IMG/VR virus record: IMGVR_UViG_3300009430_000004
Coordinates: 124,001-188,000 of that record
DNA from: a virus
Direction: 5' to 3' (one strand)
Length of the DNA: 64,000 nucleotides
Part shown: in pieces, positions 16,930-27,700 of the stretch
Layout: each line of letters starts with the position of its first letter
How positions within the stretch are numbered: position 1 is the stretch's first letter
Program-made: the position numbers and the translations under genes
The notes under the pieces: generated by a model
The model's input: the letters and a program-made list of their open reading frames with translations, nothing else
The model's database searches: none
Told to the model about the DNA's origin: nothing

Positions 16930-19578
16930 TTATTGGTCTGGCATGTCAGGGTTAATAGGTAAGTAGTCCTTAACATTAACTTGGTCATCAGGGTTGAATA
17001 ACAATCTTGCCATCCCATCAAATAGAACGGGATACGTTATAACATCTACATTATCTATCTGAGATTCATCTGGATTGATAAAAGCAAATCTCATGCAAAT
17101 TTCGTAGAATTTTGTTAAATCCTGAGACAAACCACCTATAACCTGACTCATAATATCTTCAAGACTATCTTCGAGCACTGTATGTGTGTCTATAATCTTA
17201 TTACGTAAGTCTTCAACAGCTCCCCACAGATAATCATTTATAGAATTCATATTAGCAATCAATGAGAAATATTCATTATCTCTATCTTTCTCAACAATCA
17301 CTAGATTTTTTCTTGTTTTAATATTCTTAATAAATATCTTAGTAGGGGATATTATATCAATATTTTTCTTATTGAGTTTTAAACCATTCAGGTACACATC
17401 GTACCATTTTAAATCTAGAGGTTTGTCGATTGTATTAGAAAGATCCACAAATCCTCTTTCATCAATTGTTGGCTGATAATGAACCTGTTTGTATTTACAT
17501 GGCGTACATTCAATTATAAATTTATCACCAACATGTTTAACCATATTGAAACCAACAGAGAACTTATCTGTTAATTGGTCACTGAAATCTATATTATAGA
17601 TATCCATCGGTAAGAAACAACCATCTTTGAACACCCTATAATACCTTGAATCATTCTTTGAATCTAAATCGAATATAGCAACATCACCAGTTTTTCTTAT
17701 TGAATCAATCTTCCATCTATAGAAGAATGAGTGTTTCTTAACATATAGTGTTAATGGAACACCAACTAGGTCAGGTTTAACTATTTTTATATAACAATCA
17801 CCAGTTATCTCTTTAAATGACCTAGGGTTTATCTCAACCTCATGTAGATGCTCATCATACATAATCATAGTAAAATTAGACATATCTACATATTGCTTAC
17901 CAACCGATGTTGTGAAGAACAAGTCATTTACACTAACTTTTGTCGCCTTATTATCGAATCTGACAAGTTTCCTTTCGCCAAGATATCCAAAGGACATTTC
18001 CCTCTCTGATTTGTATTGACCAAATTTCTCTATTTCGATAACACTATCAGGTTTAATAAGGTTTGTTGGTATATAATAATAAGCATATTTAGAGCTTGTA
18101 TATACCTTGTCAGCAACCCACAGTTTACCATCTATAAAGAACCTCATTTCATATAAATCAGTGTTAAATTCCCACTTGAATATGAATACGTACCTTGGTT
18201 CTGTAAAGACTTCTCTCTGACTTACATCAGTAATCTCTGTATAATTATCGGTCCTATACTTAGCATTTAAATCCATTTTAGATATATCTAAGTAAAAACC
18301 ATTTGAAGTTATCTGTTTATTAAGATAAGCCCTGAATACCTCATTATCATTTCTTATCATTTCCTTGAGCTCATTTATTTTATAATTGAGTGTATCCCTT
18401 GTTTGTCCATAACTAGACTTATTAAAATCTGCAATATCATATGTGAATTCAGCAGGTTTAAAGTTCTTAATTATGACTGGAATAGTGTTATTTTTGTACT
18501 TATCAAGGATATTGGATGTGAAGTTGTAGTACAATGATAATTCATTCATATACTTCAATCCAACAGTTCTTGTGTCATCGAAATAAAGTACATAAACAGA
18601 AAGTTCCTCATTGCCATAGTTATTCTCAACTTCATACATGTTAGGGTAATATAACTTAGCTCTAATATCATGAGCAAAGTATTTCTTCCCATTAACATTC
18701 CTAAAAAATATAAGATTTTCCTTAGGTATTGGCATATCTTGTACAGGAATCGAGAAATATTTCTCACCTGCTGGTATTGTAATTACATCAAGAAGATGTC
18801 TCAAACCAAATACATTCAAATGAATATATTTATCATTGAAACTCTGGAAATTGTTGTTATAAAACTTCAATAATCCCTCTGATGTCGTGGTGTCAGTAAT
18901 TACAGAACCGAATAATAACTGGTTGTTGTTTATGAATGTGATATACTGGCTTTCGGTCTTTAAATTATTTGCAAAGTTGAATCTCTGTAAAGCCAAATTA
19001 TCATAATACTTTTCCAATACATAAGGATTGGTATTGTATATACCATATGAACAGTTTGGCACAAGAAATATTGTTATACTGGCATCTTTATTTAGTAATT
19101 CTTTGAAGTATGCTTCAGGAATTCCAGTGGCATTAGTTTCATCCTGTATATCAAATACAAAATAAGTTACATCTTCCTTACATACAACTGAAATGGTATC
19201 AAAGAACTTACCATCAATAAATACCATATACACGTAACTAAATAGTTCAGGATGATTAGCAACATCAAACAGATTCAACTCTTTATTATAATACTGAGAA
19301 CGCTTAAATTCTAATCTATTTTGATTTGTTATAAAGCTTCCCTGAACAAAACCAACATATTTCTTACCGTAATATTTCATATCTGTTAGAATTCTATTCA
19401 TCTGAATTAGAGAACTCATTTTAAGGTCATATCTCCTATAATCTACCATGTCTAACTGAAGACTATATAGAAAGGAGAATGAGTTATGTTTAATATCTTC
19501 GAGCGTTTTCTCTACTACCTTTAAATCAAATGTATTATTTGAAAAGGCTTCATTGTTATACTCATATATCGTAGGCAT
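16930..19578 (-). CDS. Large tail/baseplate structural protein candidate
   Basis: 882 residues, rich in Tyr, Phe, Asn and Asp, without membrane segments. The C terminus has a helical region (LWGAVEDLRNKIIDTHTVLE...) followed by an acidic Pro-rich tail. GAGGGGTGAG precedes the ATG, and an AACT variant of the late promoter is 28 nt upstream. A terminator lies just beyond the stop. It lies between tail-fibre and tail-adaptor genes, so a baseplate or tail-tip role is likely; no family is recognised. Confidence 0.6.
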   Translation of the reverse strand: MPTIYEYNNEAFSNNTFDLKVVEKTLEDIKHNSFSFLYSLQLDMVDYRRYDLKMSSLIQMNRILTDMKYYGKKYVGFVQGSFITNQNRLEFKRSQYYNKELNLFDVANHPELFSYVYMVFIDGKFFDTISVVCKEDVTYFVFDIQDETNATGIPEAYFKELLNKDASITIFLVPNCSYGIYNTNPYVLEKYYDNLALQRFNFANNLKTESQYITFINNNQLLFGSVITDTTTSEGLLKFYNNNFQSFNDKYIHLNVFGLRHLLDVITIPAGEKYFSIPVQDMPIPKENLIFFRNVNGKKYFAHDIRAKLYYPNMYEVENNYGNEELSVYVLYFDDTRTVGLKYMNELSLYYNFTSNILDKYKNNTIPVIIKNFKPAEFTYDIADFNKSSYGQTRDTLNYKINELKEMIRNDNEVFRAYLNKQITSNGFYLDISKMDLNAKYRTDNYTEITDVSQREVFTEPRYVFIFKWEFNTDLYEMRFFIDGKLWVADKVYTSSKYAYYYIPTNLIKPDSVIEIEKFGQYKSEREMSFGYLGERKLVRFDNKATKVSVNDLFFTTSVGKQYVDMSNFTMIMYDEHLHEVEINPRSFKEITGDCYIKIVKPDLVGVPLTLYVKKHSFFYRWKIDSIRKTGDVAIFDLDSKNDSRYYRVFKDGCFLPMDIYNIDFSDQLTDKFSVGFNMVKHVGDKFIIECTPCKYKQVHYQPTIDERGFVDLSNTIDKPLDLKWYDVYLNGLKLNKKNIDIISPTKIFIKNIKTRKNLVIVEKDRDNEYFSLIANMNSINDYLWGAVEDLRNKIIDTHTVLEDSLEDIMSQVIGGLSQDLTKFYEICMRFAFINPDESQIDNVDVITYPVLFDGMARLLFNPDDQVNVKDYLPINPDMPDQ

Positions 19579-19605
19579 TTATCTCACCCCTCTATAATTT
19601 ACTAT

Positions 19606-19617
19606 TAATATAAAGTT
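19606..19617 (-). promoter_or_regulatory. Late promoter variant AACT-N6-TA
   Basis: Minus-strand AACTTTATATTA, 28 nt before the ATG at 19578. Confidence 0.4.
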
Positions 19618-19634
19618 TAAATAAAATAAAATAA

Positions 19635-19661
19635 ATAGTGGTGACTCATCGTCACCACTAT
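19635..19661 (-). terminator. Intrinsic terminator
   Basis: ATAGTGGTGAC/GTCACCACTAT followed by TTATTTTATTTT on the minus strand. Confidence 0.8.
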
Positions 19662-19663
19662 TA

Positions 19664-19849
19664 TTATGCCTCTTCTGTTTTTTCAGCAGTTGCCGCAGTC
19701 GCAAGTATAGGGTTCTGCGGTGTTGCAATTATAGTTTCATACTCAGCCTGAGTTATCAGACCTTTTGTAACAGCATTCTGAAGCTGTTCTTGTGTTACTG
19801 AACGGTTCTTCCAGCAATTTAAGAAATATGTGTAATATCTACTAGCCAT
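19664..19849 (-). CDS. xkdX: XkdX-like small tail protein
   Basis: 61 residues. The pattern W..R.VT.EQL..AV.KGLIT..EYE.I matches the short XkdX family (PBSX-type phages: ...LWTKEQVKNAVGKGWITEEEY...). Such genes typically sit next to tail-fibre genes; their exact role is not defined. An Ala/Thr/Glu-rich C-terminal extension follows the core. It lies 16 nt after the upstream gene and is followed by a terminator. Confidence 0.65.
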   Translation of the reverse strand: MASRYYTYFLNCWKNRSVTQEQLQNAVTKGLITQAEYETIIATPQNPILATAATAEKTEEA

Positions 19850-19865
19850 TTAAAACCATCCTCCT

Positions 19866-20192
19866 TTATAAGCCGAATACGACTTCATTAATAATCATCT
19901 GGGTATCACGCAATTGTTCTTCCAGCATCTTTATTCTTTGGTCTGAAGAATAATATGGTACGTAATTAGGATTGCGGAAGAATCCTTCGCTCTTTGTATA
20001 ACAATATTCGTGAGGAACAACACCTTCTGGAATTAGACTAACTTCAATGGCTTCTAGCCTTTCCTGAGGATCAACTACAAACCTTTTTGTATCTTGATTA
20101 TTCTTATCTACCAAAAGACCATGTTGTACTCTTTCTACTGTTATAGCAGTAGCCATAAATTCTTTTGTTGCCTTATCAACCACAATAAGCAT
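19866..20192 (-). CDS. Small tail-fibre-associated protein
   Basis: 108 residues. The N-terminal half is beta-rich and the C terminus ends in a short helix (RIKMLEEQLRDTQMIINEVV) suited to coiled-coil contact. It sits directly before the XkdX-like gene, the place of XkdW in PBSX-type phages, though sequence similarity is not obvious. GGAGGT lies upstream of the ATG, and a late promoter match at 20218-20229 overlaps the end of the preceding fibre gene's transcript. Confidence 0.55.
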   Translation of the reverse strand: MLIVVDKATKEFMATAITVERVQHGLLVDKNNQDTKRFVVDPQERLEAIEVSLIPEGVVPHEYCYTKSEGFFRNPNYVPYYSSDQRIKMLEEQLRDTQMIINEVVFGL

Positions 20193-20217
20193 ATTATTAC
20201 CTCCAATCTAATTTTAT

Positions 20218-20229
20218 TACTAATCTGTT
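20218..20229 (-). promoter_or_regulatory. Late promoter match AACA-N6-TA
   Basis: Minus-strand AACAGATTAGTA, 26 nt before the ATG at 20192, just behind the fibre gene ending at 20233. Confidence 0.6.
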
Positions 20230-20232
20230 CTA

Positions 20233-22188
20233 CTAATAAGTTGACAATTTATCTATCATGGCAACGTTAGGATTTATATATGGAGTATACTTTACTATGC
20301 CGTTTCCTACGATGGAACCAATTGGTTTTCGAGATCCATCATTTGCTGCGGATAGATTACCTGCTCCACCATCCCCACCGTTCCTATATACAGCACCTAC
20401 ACCAGATGTTACTGAATTAGGGGCTTTCATAGCTCCCGATAGTAGTATTTTACTTGATGAAATTGCAACACCTATAACTCTAGGTAGTTTTACAGTGCAG
20501 AAATAGTTAGTAATTATATGTATACCTCGTGCTGAATCATATGTGGATGAGTAGTAGCTAAACACTAAGAAAGAACCATTAATTATAAAGTACCCTGCAT
20601 TACCACCACCGAAACCTCCCCATCCTGTTGTAGGCATAAACGCAACCCAATGGACAGCATTATTATCCCAATCGACTGAAAATAACGCCAAATAGGTCTT
20701 TGAGCTAACACTGACAACAAAGTAACTTCCACCTTCCCACATCTGTTGTATACGTTTCTTATTCTGTTGATAGTTTCTTGAATTATATGACCAGTTTGTA
20801 TAAAGTTCCCCTATGGTTTCCCATGATGATGCTGTTGGTGATGTATTACCAAATATTCTTGCTGTTACACCATCACCATAAACAACGACAGCCTTTGTAT
20901 CAGATACCTTAGCTGCACTTATATCTGGTGTTCCATCTGCAAATCTATAGTCAAACTTATATTGCAAATCAGTATTACCATTGGCATAGAAAAATGCTGC
21001 CTGACATATATTAGGTCCAGATTCGTCCCAGTTATAAGTTACACATAGACGCCCGCCACCTAGGTGGGTTATTGCACCGTTATAGTCCATATTCTTACCA
21101 GGCATCATGACGACGGTCATTCCATGGTAGAAATAAGTACCACTGGTATACATTAAGGACACCTTAAGACCATCACCACTACTACCCAGTATTGCAAATC
21201 TATTACTATCAATACCTTCAATATCCCTAATACTATATCCACTTCCCCCATCCAATGTAACCGCATTGTTTGACCATATGGTCATTATACCAGAATCTAC
21301 GTTAATAGCTATACGTGTGAAATTGTATGTTGGGTTCGAATCGTATGTTACTAAAACGACATAAGCCGTAGCATTCTTATAATTCCCATCAATTTTTGCA
21401 CACGCACAAAATGAACCTGCACTTATTGAATATACTGCTGGGTTACCATGAGGTTCCAAAGCCCCAGTTGTGGGGTGTATTCCCATTGTCTGAAGGTAAA
21501 AAGTTGAAAGGTTGTTATACGGGCATGTTATAACCAAAACCTTATCATCAGATATCTTTTCAACACACATTATCAGGTAATCAGGACCTAAATAGTTACT
21601 TGAAAATGTCTTTGCTATATAGCTACCTGCTGCATATGAGGTTATAGGAGCAAATACTGCTGGGTCACCTGGATTAGGCCCGCTAGCAACTACAGTAGCA
21701 AGTTTTCCAGGAACTAAATTTGTTGCGTTAGTTTCTAATATCACAGGTTCAGTTGAACTAAATGTTGTTCCATAAAAGAAGAAACTATTTGGACCTAGAG
21801 CAACTCCGATAGGATGCATATTCCCTATATGTGTGTATAAAGGATATGTCAATACTGATGTAGCTGTATAAGGATAATATTCTGCACCAGTAACAAGATT
21901 TGCCCACCCATAATACATTCCCTGAACACATACATCACATGCAACACCAGGACCTGCTGGTCCACCTATAGCTATTCCTATAGGAATTTCATCCATATTA
22001 TATACAAATGGAATTATTTTACCGTCTTCTCTAAGTGATACTAAATTACCTGGGTTTACAGTTGTTTCACCAACTAAAAATGTTTTTATTATTGATTGTG
22101 GTCTTTTATTGTACATTTTGGAGAGGGAGTCTCCACCGACTCCCCCTAACATTCCATGTGCACTTAAGACATTATTAATATTAGGCAT
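20233..22188 (-). CDS. Putative receptor-binding / tail-fibre protein
   Basis: 651 residues, rich in Gly, Ser, Thr and Tyr. The N-terminal part (about 1-170) has a capsid-decoration-like fold pattern (GETTVNPGNLVSLREDGKIIPF). The rest is made of repeating beta-strand units of about 50 residues such as DSNRFAILGSSGDG, suggestive of a propeller-like or repeat head. The ATG lies 1 nt from the upstream stop, with the ribosome binding site AAGGTGG in that gene. It is the last gene of the tail-fibre operon. Confidence 0.6.
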   Translation of the reverse strand: MPNINNVLSAHGMLGGVGGDSLSKMYNKRPQSIIKTFLVGETTVNPGNLVSLREDGKIIPFVYNMDEIPIGIAIGGPAGPGVACDVCVQGMYYGWANLVTGAEYYPYTATSVLTYPLYTHIGNMHPIGVALGPNSFFFYGTTFSSTEPVILETNATNLVPGKLATVVASGPNPGDPAVFAPITSYAAGSYIAKTFSSNYLGPDYLIMCVEKISDDKVLVITCPYNNLSTFYLQTMGIHPTTGALEPHGNPAVYSISAGSFCACAKIDGNYKNATAYVVLVTYDSNPTYNFTRIAINVDSGIMTIWSNNAVTLDGGSGYSIRDIEGIDSNRFAILGSSGDGLKVSLMYTSGTYFYHGMTVVMMPGKNMDYNGAITHLGGGRLCVTYNWDESGPNICQAAFFYANGNTDLQYKFDYRFADGTPDISAAKVSDTKAVVVYGDGVTARIFGNTSPTASSWETIGELYTNWSYNSRNYQQNKKRIQQMWEGGSYFVVSVSSKTYLALFSVDWDNNAVHWVAFMPTTGWGGFGGGNAGYFIINGSFLVFSYYSSTYDSARGIHIITNYFCTVKLPRVIGVAISSSKILLSGAMKAPNSVTSGVGAVYRNGGDGGAGNLSAANDGSRKPIGSIVGNGIVKYTPYINPNVAMIDKLSTY

Positions 22189-22189
22189 A

Positions 22190-24694
22190 CTATGACACCA
22201 CCTTACTTAATATATTTCCGTTACCATCATATGACATTGTCCATGTCTTAGTGAGTATAACGGTCACTCCATCAGCAGCAAAATACTGCCAAGTGTCAGT
22301 TGTATAGTTAGGACTCGCTCCACCCGATAGTGTACTCTTCATATATAGAGTACCATCGGCAGGTCTCTTGTATTCAACAACAGTTGCTACCCCATTTGAA
22401 TCATGATTACTCATATATTGATTGTAAAAATCTAATTCTTTAAAATTGTCTATATCAATTATTTTCTTCCACGGTCCCCAAACTCCACCAGCCATTGCCC
22501 TATACCAAGAATTTATACCGCTGAAATCTGTTAGATATTGTACAGCGTGAATTTCATTATGTCTTAATACAGTTAAATACTTCCAAGGATGCCCGTCATT
22601 TGGTACATTAGACATATTGTAGCCCATATAGAAACCTGTGGTTATTACATCATTGGCGTTCCCGTATGTTACATCGGTACATGTTCCTCCCAATCCATAC
22701 CCACTTGGAGCAAATGATGAAGCATGTTTACCATCTAGTAAGTCAGCATCCATTCCCGTTCCAGAACCTTGATATCCACCATTCCATATAACATTACCGT
22801 TAATCATAACAGCGGCATTGTAAACACCTGCACTATTAACTCCTGTCATAAAGTTAATTGTATCAGGAGAATCGTTACCAACATATATTCTTAATTCAGT
22901 AGCTTCAGCACCGTCCTTACTTATTAATTTAATACCAGCACAGTCTCCTCCACCACCAAATGCATCATTTGGGAATCCTATTCCGTTACCATCCCCAGCG
23001 GCGAGCCATAGTTTTCCTGACATTGAACCACCAGACAGATTTAATTTTGTACCAGGGTCAAAGTTACCAGTATGCCATAATTCATGCCACGCTCCCCATG
23101 AACCATTACTCTTTAGACGGAAAAACTTACGAGCACTACCTGAACCAACAAACTCTTGAACTAACCAGTTAGGATTGGTATCACCATTATATCTCCACAC
23201 CCATAAATGTCCCCATAACCCTCCAGGGACATTTGTTGTTACCGTTGGATTAACATGGTAAAATCCTGGGTATATTGCATCATTTAGGTCAGCAACCTGA
23301 CCACCCCCAGCATTGCTTCTATAATCCCCATCGTGTAAGAAATACTGTCTATTAGAACCTGCTAATTGTGAAATACCATGTACACCATCAAGAGTGTCAG
23401 CATCTAAACCCGAACCGTCCCCATCATTTCCAGAAGACCATACTTTTTCTGGAGTTAATGCAACTTCTTTGGATATATCAGCAGGTTTAGCAACGTCATC
23501 AATTGCAACAACCCTATTAACCCTAGTTCCTTCTGCACTTGTATCACAAGCAAATACAGAGAAACCTTGCCAATAATCTTGTCTTGGGAACCACATGCAT
23601 AGGTGGTTATTATAATTGAATAATCTTATCTCAGGTATATATCTACCAGTACATATACCACCAAAGTTGATGATGGTGTTATTATAGATATATCCCTGTA
23701 CTTTGATATTGAATGGTATACACCCACCATAGGAGTTACCAACAATTTCAAACAGGAAAGACGCACCTGCCCAGTCAGCAGACCATATATCGGTGCGGAT
23801 TAACGTACCATTTATGAAATCTCTTTTTGAGCTAATATATTCCAAATCGGAAGCATGTAATCCATCTAGTATATCAGCATCTAACCCAGAACCAGATCCA
23901 TCATTGCCTGCGTTCCATACAACAAATTGACCCTCATTAGCATAATATTCTCCATTAGTGATGAAATGTAATTTACTATCTTTTTCGTAGAATGCACACT
24001 CACCACCATTAGAACCTACACCTCCAAGATAATTCCACCCCTCAGCGGCACTCCTCGGTCTCCATGAACTACTACCATCGGGAAATTTATCATGGGTATC
24101 AAGTCTTCTCCACGATGACCAATTACTCCCACTTCTAAAAACTCTTGTCCATACCCCAACACCATCAAAGTCATATGCTGTTTGGGCTATCCAGTTATCG
24201 TCATGACGCATTACTAAATAGTGACAGTGATTGGCTGAACCAAGAGGGGGTCTATTAGGATTATTATGACCCCTATAAAATCCTGTAACTTTTAATGTAT
24301 TAAGGTCTTGCTGGTCAATCCATGTAGCAGCAGTACCCAATCCATAACCAGATGGGGCATAATTCGCAGGATTTAAATTACCAGCGTGCCACACCGTATT
24401 TCCATTTACTCTAATATTTGCATCAGTATCTATAAAACCATTTTCACTATGCCATATATTCTGCTGAGTGAATCCTGGTCTATGAAATGATAATGCTGCA
24501 ATATTAGAACCATTTGATTTTATTTCTAGTGTGCAATTATTCCACATAGGTGTTCCTTCAACACCATGTTGCACCGTTAGTTTTCCCATTGTATCGCCTG
24601 TTTTATTAACTTTGCCATCGAGGCTTTGATCTACATAATCGGTCGTAGCTATATATTTATTACCTACACGGCTACCACCTCTCATATCTGACAT
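22190..24694 (-). CDS. Tail fibre with DADxLDGxHAS repeats and pyocin-knob-like domains
   Basis: 834 residues. N terminus MSDMRGGSRVG is like that of the protein at 27999-30650. At least three copies of GSGLDADxLDGxH (around residues 270, 427 and 655) alternate with knob-like domains of the pattern TGFYxGxN...HYLVMRHDDNWIAQ...W.RVFRSGSNWSSWRRL. These are features of trimeric long tail fibres and R-type pyocin fibres. The ribosome binding site is GGGAGGGG, 13 nt after the upstream gene. Together with 24708-27986 it forms the second copy of a two-gene fibre module. Confidence 0.8.
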   Translation of the reverse strand: MSDMRGGSRVGNKYIATTDYVDQSLDGKVNKTGDTMGKLTVQHGVEGTPMWNNCTLEIKSNGSNIAALSFHRPGFTQQNIWHSENGFIDTDANIRVNGNTVWHAGNLNPANYAPSGYGLGTAATWIDQQDLNTLKVTGFYRGHNNPNRPPLGSANHCHYLVMRHDDNWIAQTAYDFDGVGVWTRVFRSGSNWSSWRRLDTHDKFPDGSSSWRPRSAAEGWNYLGGVGSNGGECAFYEKDSKLHFITNGEYYANEGQFVVWNAGNDGSGSGLDADILDGLHASDLEYISSKRDFINGTLIRTDIWSADWAGASFLFEIVGNSYGGCIPFNIKVQGYIYNNTIINFGGICTGRYIPEIRLFNYNNHLCMWFPRQDYWQGFSVFACDTSAEGTRVNRVVAIDDVAKPADISKEVALTPEKVWSSGNDGDGSGLDADTLDGVHGISQLAGSNRQYFLHDGDYRSNAGGGQVADLNDAIYPGFYHVNPTVTTNVPGGLWGHLWVWRYNGDTNPNWLVQEFVGSGSARKFFRLKSNGSWGAWHELWHTGNFDPGTKLNLSGGSMSGKLWLAAGDGNGIGFPNDAFGGGGDCAGIKLISKDGAEATELRIYVGNDSPDTINFMTGVNSAGVYNAAVMINGNVIWNGGYQGSGTGMDADLLDGKHASSFAPSGYGLGGTCTDVTYGNANDVITTGFYMGYNMSNVPNDGHPWKYLTVLRHNEIHAVQYLTDFSGINSWYRAMAGGVWGPWKKIIDIDNFKELDFYNQYMSNHDSNGVATVVEYKRPADGTLYMKSTLSGGASPNYTTDTWQYFAADGVTVILTKTWTMSYDGNGNILSKVVS

Positions 24695-24707
24695 AATAAC
24701 CCCTCCC

Positions 24708-27700
24708 TTACAAATTCATTTTTTCTTTTATATTTCCATTAATTATTAGTTTGTCTTTTACTTCTTGCATTTGAGTTCTACACATTTTGTCAAACTCTGC
24801 ATCTGTAAGAGCATATTTGCAAACTATTAAATCCTGATAGAAGGTATAACATAAGCCTTCCAACCACCACCCACCTAACTTAAGGTCATGTCCCCAGTTG
24901 TTAACATAGTGATTTGCTGGTACTGTACCAAGAGTTTTAGAGGCAAAAGCCTTTTGCCCGTTCATGAAGTATGCATTGACTGTTATGGTTGACCCACTCT
25001 TTATAATTCCCATAATAACAGGTCTACCACTATAGTAATAATCTCTGTTTATGGCACCATTTGTAAACCCAAAGGTTCCCATTGTATTATCATGTGCTAC
25101 CATATGATCTCCATTGAATTCTTTACCCCAGTAGAAATATCCAGCACCCTCTCCACCTAGTGAATCTATATTGTATCCTGTATATGTGTAGTCGTGCCCA
25201 AACATAGGATATTTCTTATATACTATTGACCAATCACCATTCCAGTCTAGTCCTAAATCCCTGTGTAGATTATAATGCAGTTTACCATAACCCCTATCCC
25301 CTACAAAGAATGGTGGTTTAAATGGTAAATTTACAACCATAGGGAATGCTACAAAGATGTCAAATGATATATCAGTCCATGTGGACCATCCACCGATGTG
25401 AAGTGTATTACCCGCTGGTTGAGTAGCTATATCCCCAGTAACAATATATTCTTTCCATTGGGTTGTTAATTGCAGTTGTTGAATTATTGCCTGACCTGCA
25501 CTATTATTTCCGATTATAAGAGGAACACTACATGGTTTAGTAGCTTTCAACCATATCGAACAAGTGAATCTTCCAGGAAATAATCTATTTTGTCTACACC
25601 CAAAGTAACTATCTATACTGCTATGAGGGTGTACTCTAACAGCTTTTTTTCCACCAAATGGATCTATTTGATTAAATGTAAGAGTTACGTTTTCTTTAGC
25701 ATCCCAAGCACTAAAATCCAATGGTGTTGAAACATAATTTGTCATTGCTTTACCAACAAATGCTTTTCCTCCCTCAAATAATACATTACTACCATCTGGG
25801 TTATCAGCATCTTTGTGATAGTATTGATCTTTTAAATTATCTGATAATGGGAAATAATACGCATTTTTAGGTATATAAGCAAATTTCTCCATTATTTCAG
25901 TATTAAATATATTTCCCTCTGATGTAAGAGAGAATCTTCTTTGTGATAATTTATTTATCTCATCAGCAGACAATCCCCAATTATATATTGTAACATCTCT
26001 AAATATCGCATTGGCACAACTGAGGTAAGGTTCATAACCTCTGGCACCCAATGTCCAATAAGGAATTTGTGTTAATTTATCAGGTTGATAATAACCCTGA
26101 TTAGATCCCCATTTCACATTGTTTATATATACATCAACCTGAGATGTATTTTTATATACAAATGTAATTTGACAATCGTCTTGATAAGGTGGCATATCAG
26201 CACGAGCTATTTGACATATATGACCACAGTAATTATCCCCTATATATTTCCATAGTGAACCCATATAAATTATATTACGCTCACTACCCTCAGAAGCAAA
26301 TCTTCCACCTTTAGTTAGTAAATTTGCTCTAAATGATACTGAAAATGGGAATGTTTTGGGCCATGGAAGTCCAATTCCATTAAACCCAGACCAGCTTCCA
26401 CTACTCTTAGAGCCTCTAATGAATGCTGTGGAATATTCTCTTCCTTCTTCAAGCTGCATACATGTCCAGTCTATTATGATAGGTTCACCGACTTGAGCTG
26501 AAGGTGAAAAGAAGCTAGTGTAAATTGCATCGTATCTTTCAGCAGGGTCATCTCCCGTTCTATAACCACAGGTACGCTTCCATCCATCTCCAACATCTTC
26601 TGTATATAGATCATACCATCGTGCTATATTACTTGCATATACTGATACCACAACATCGTCTTTATTAAGACAACGCCAGTAAATACTAAACGCATAAGCA
26701 GTATTTGCTTTGAAAGTGTGTACAGAACTGTGTATTCCATGAGACCAACGTTCTGTTCTAAATCCATTAACTGAACTCTCTGTTGGAGTCATTGATACTC
26801 TGTAAATAGGTTGGTCCATATACTTTTCTTTTATGACTTCTATTGAAGCTGGCACACCATAGTTATTATAAACACTAATTCCAGCATCAAGATTGTAAAT
26901 ATTTGTTGTAGAATCATCTACAGCTATACCATTTTGAGTCAATCTATGGTTTGTAAATAGCTCAATATCATGACCTGTTGACGTTTCAGCATAAATTCCA
27001 TCAATAGCCGAATCAAATACTGGATACCAATCCCTTCCGTTATCACTAACCTCAGTTTTAGTATTATAATATGAACGCCCATCACCCCAATAATGGAATA
27101 TTTTTAATTTTCGTACGTCATACACAGTCAACATATCAACTGTAATATACTTTGGAGCCCCATCAGCAAGCAACTCGAAATATTTTGCACAGTCAGTAGT
27201 ACCATCTGTCATTGAGAATAAATGTTGTGTCAAATGTGCGACAGGGCTTGTTTCTATCATAGGCTTTCCTTTAGCAACATTATTGCCTCTGAAATCAAAT
27301 GCCTGTATTTGCACCCAGTGATTACCTCCATTTGCTGTACTACCGTTAATCCAGTCCCTTATATATCTTATCTTCTTAGGGCAATAATATAATGGTTTTA
27401 ACCCTTGTATTGAAACTGCTGTATCATCAAATGGGAAATGTATTATTCCCTTTGGGATTGTAGTTTTAAAGTATATCCCTGTATCAGCAGTTTCACCACT
27501 TCTATAATCTTCAAATATTGCACTACCAGTGCCTTTTTGGATTATACCAGCCCATGCAGAACGGTAATTCCAATTTAGATATCTAAATCCTAATTTCTTT
27601 AATACTGGATATAATTTAGCATTTCCACTACTAGATGGATCATCATATGTTGTAAATATCAAAGTGTATCCATCTGGTGTATTAGTTATAAAATCTGCTA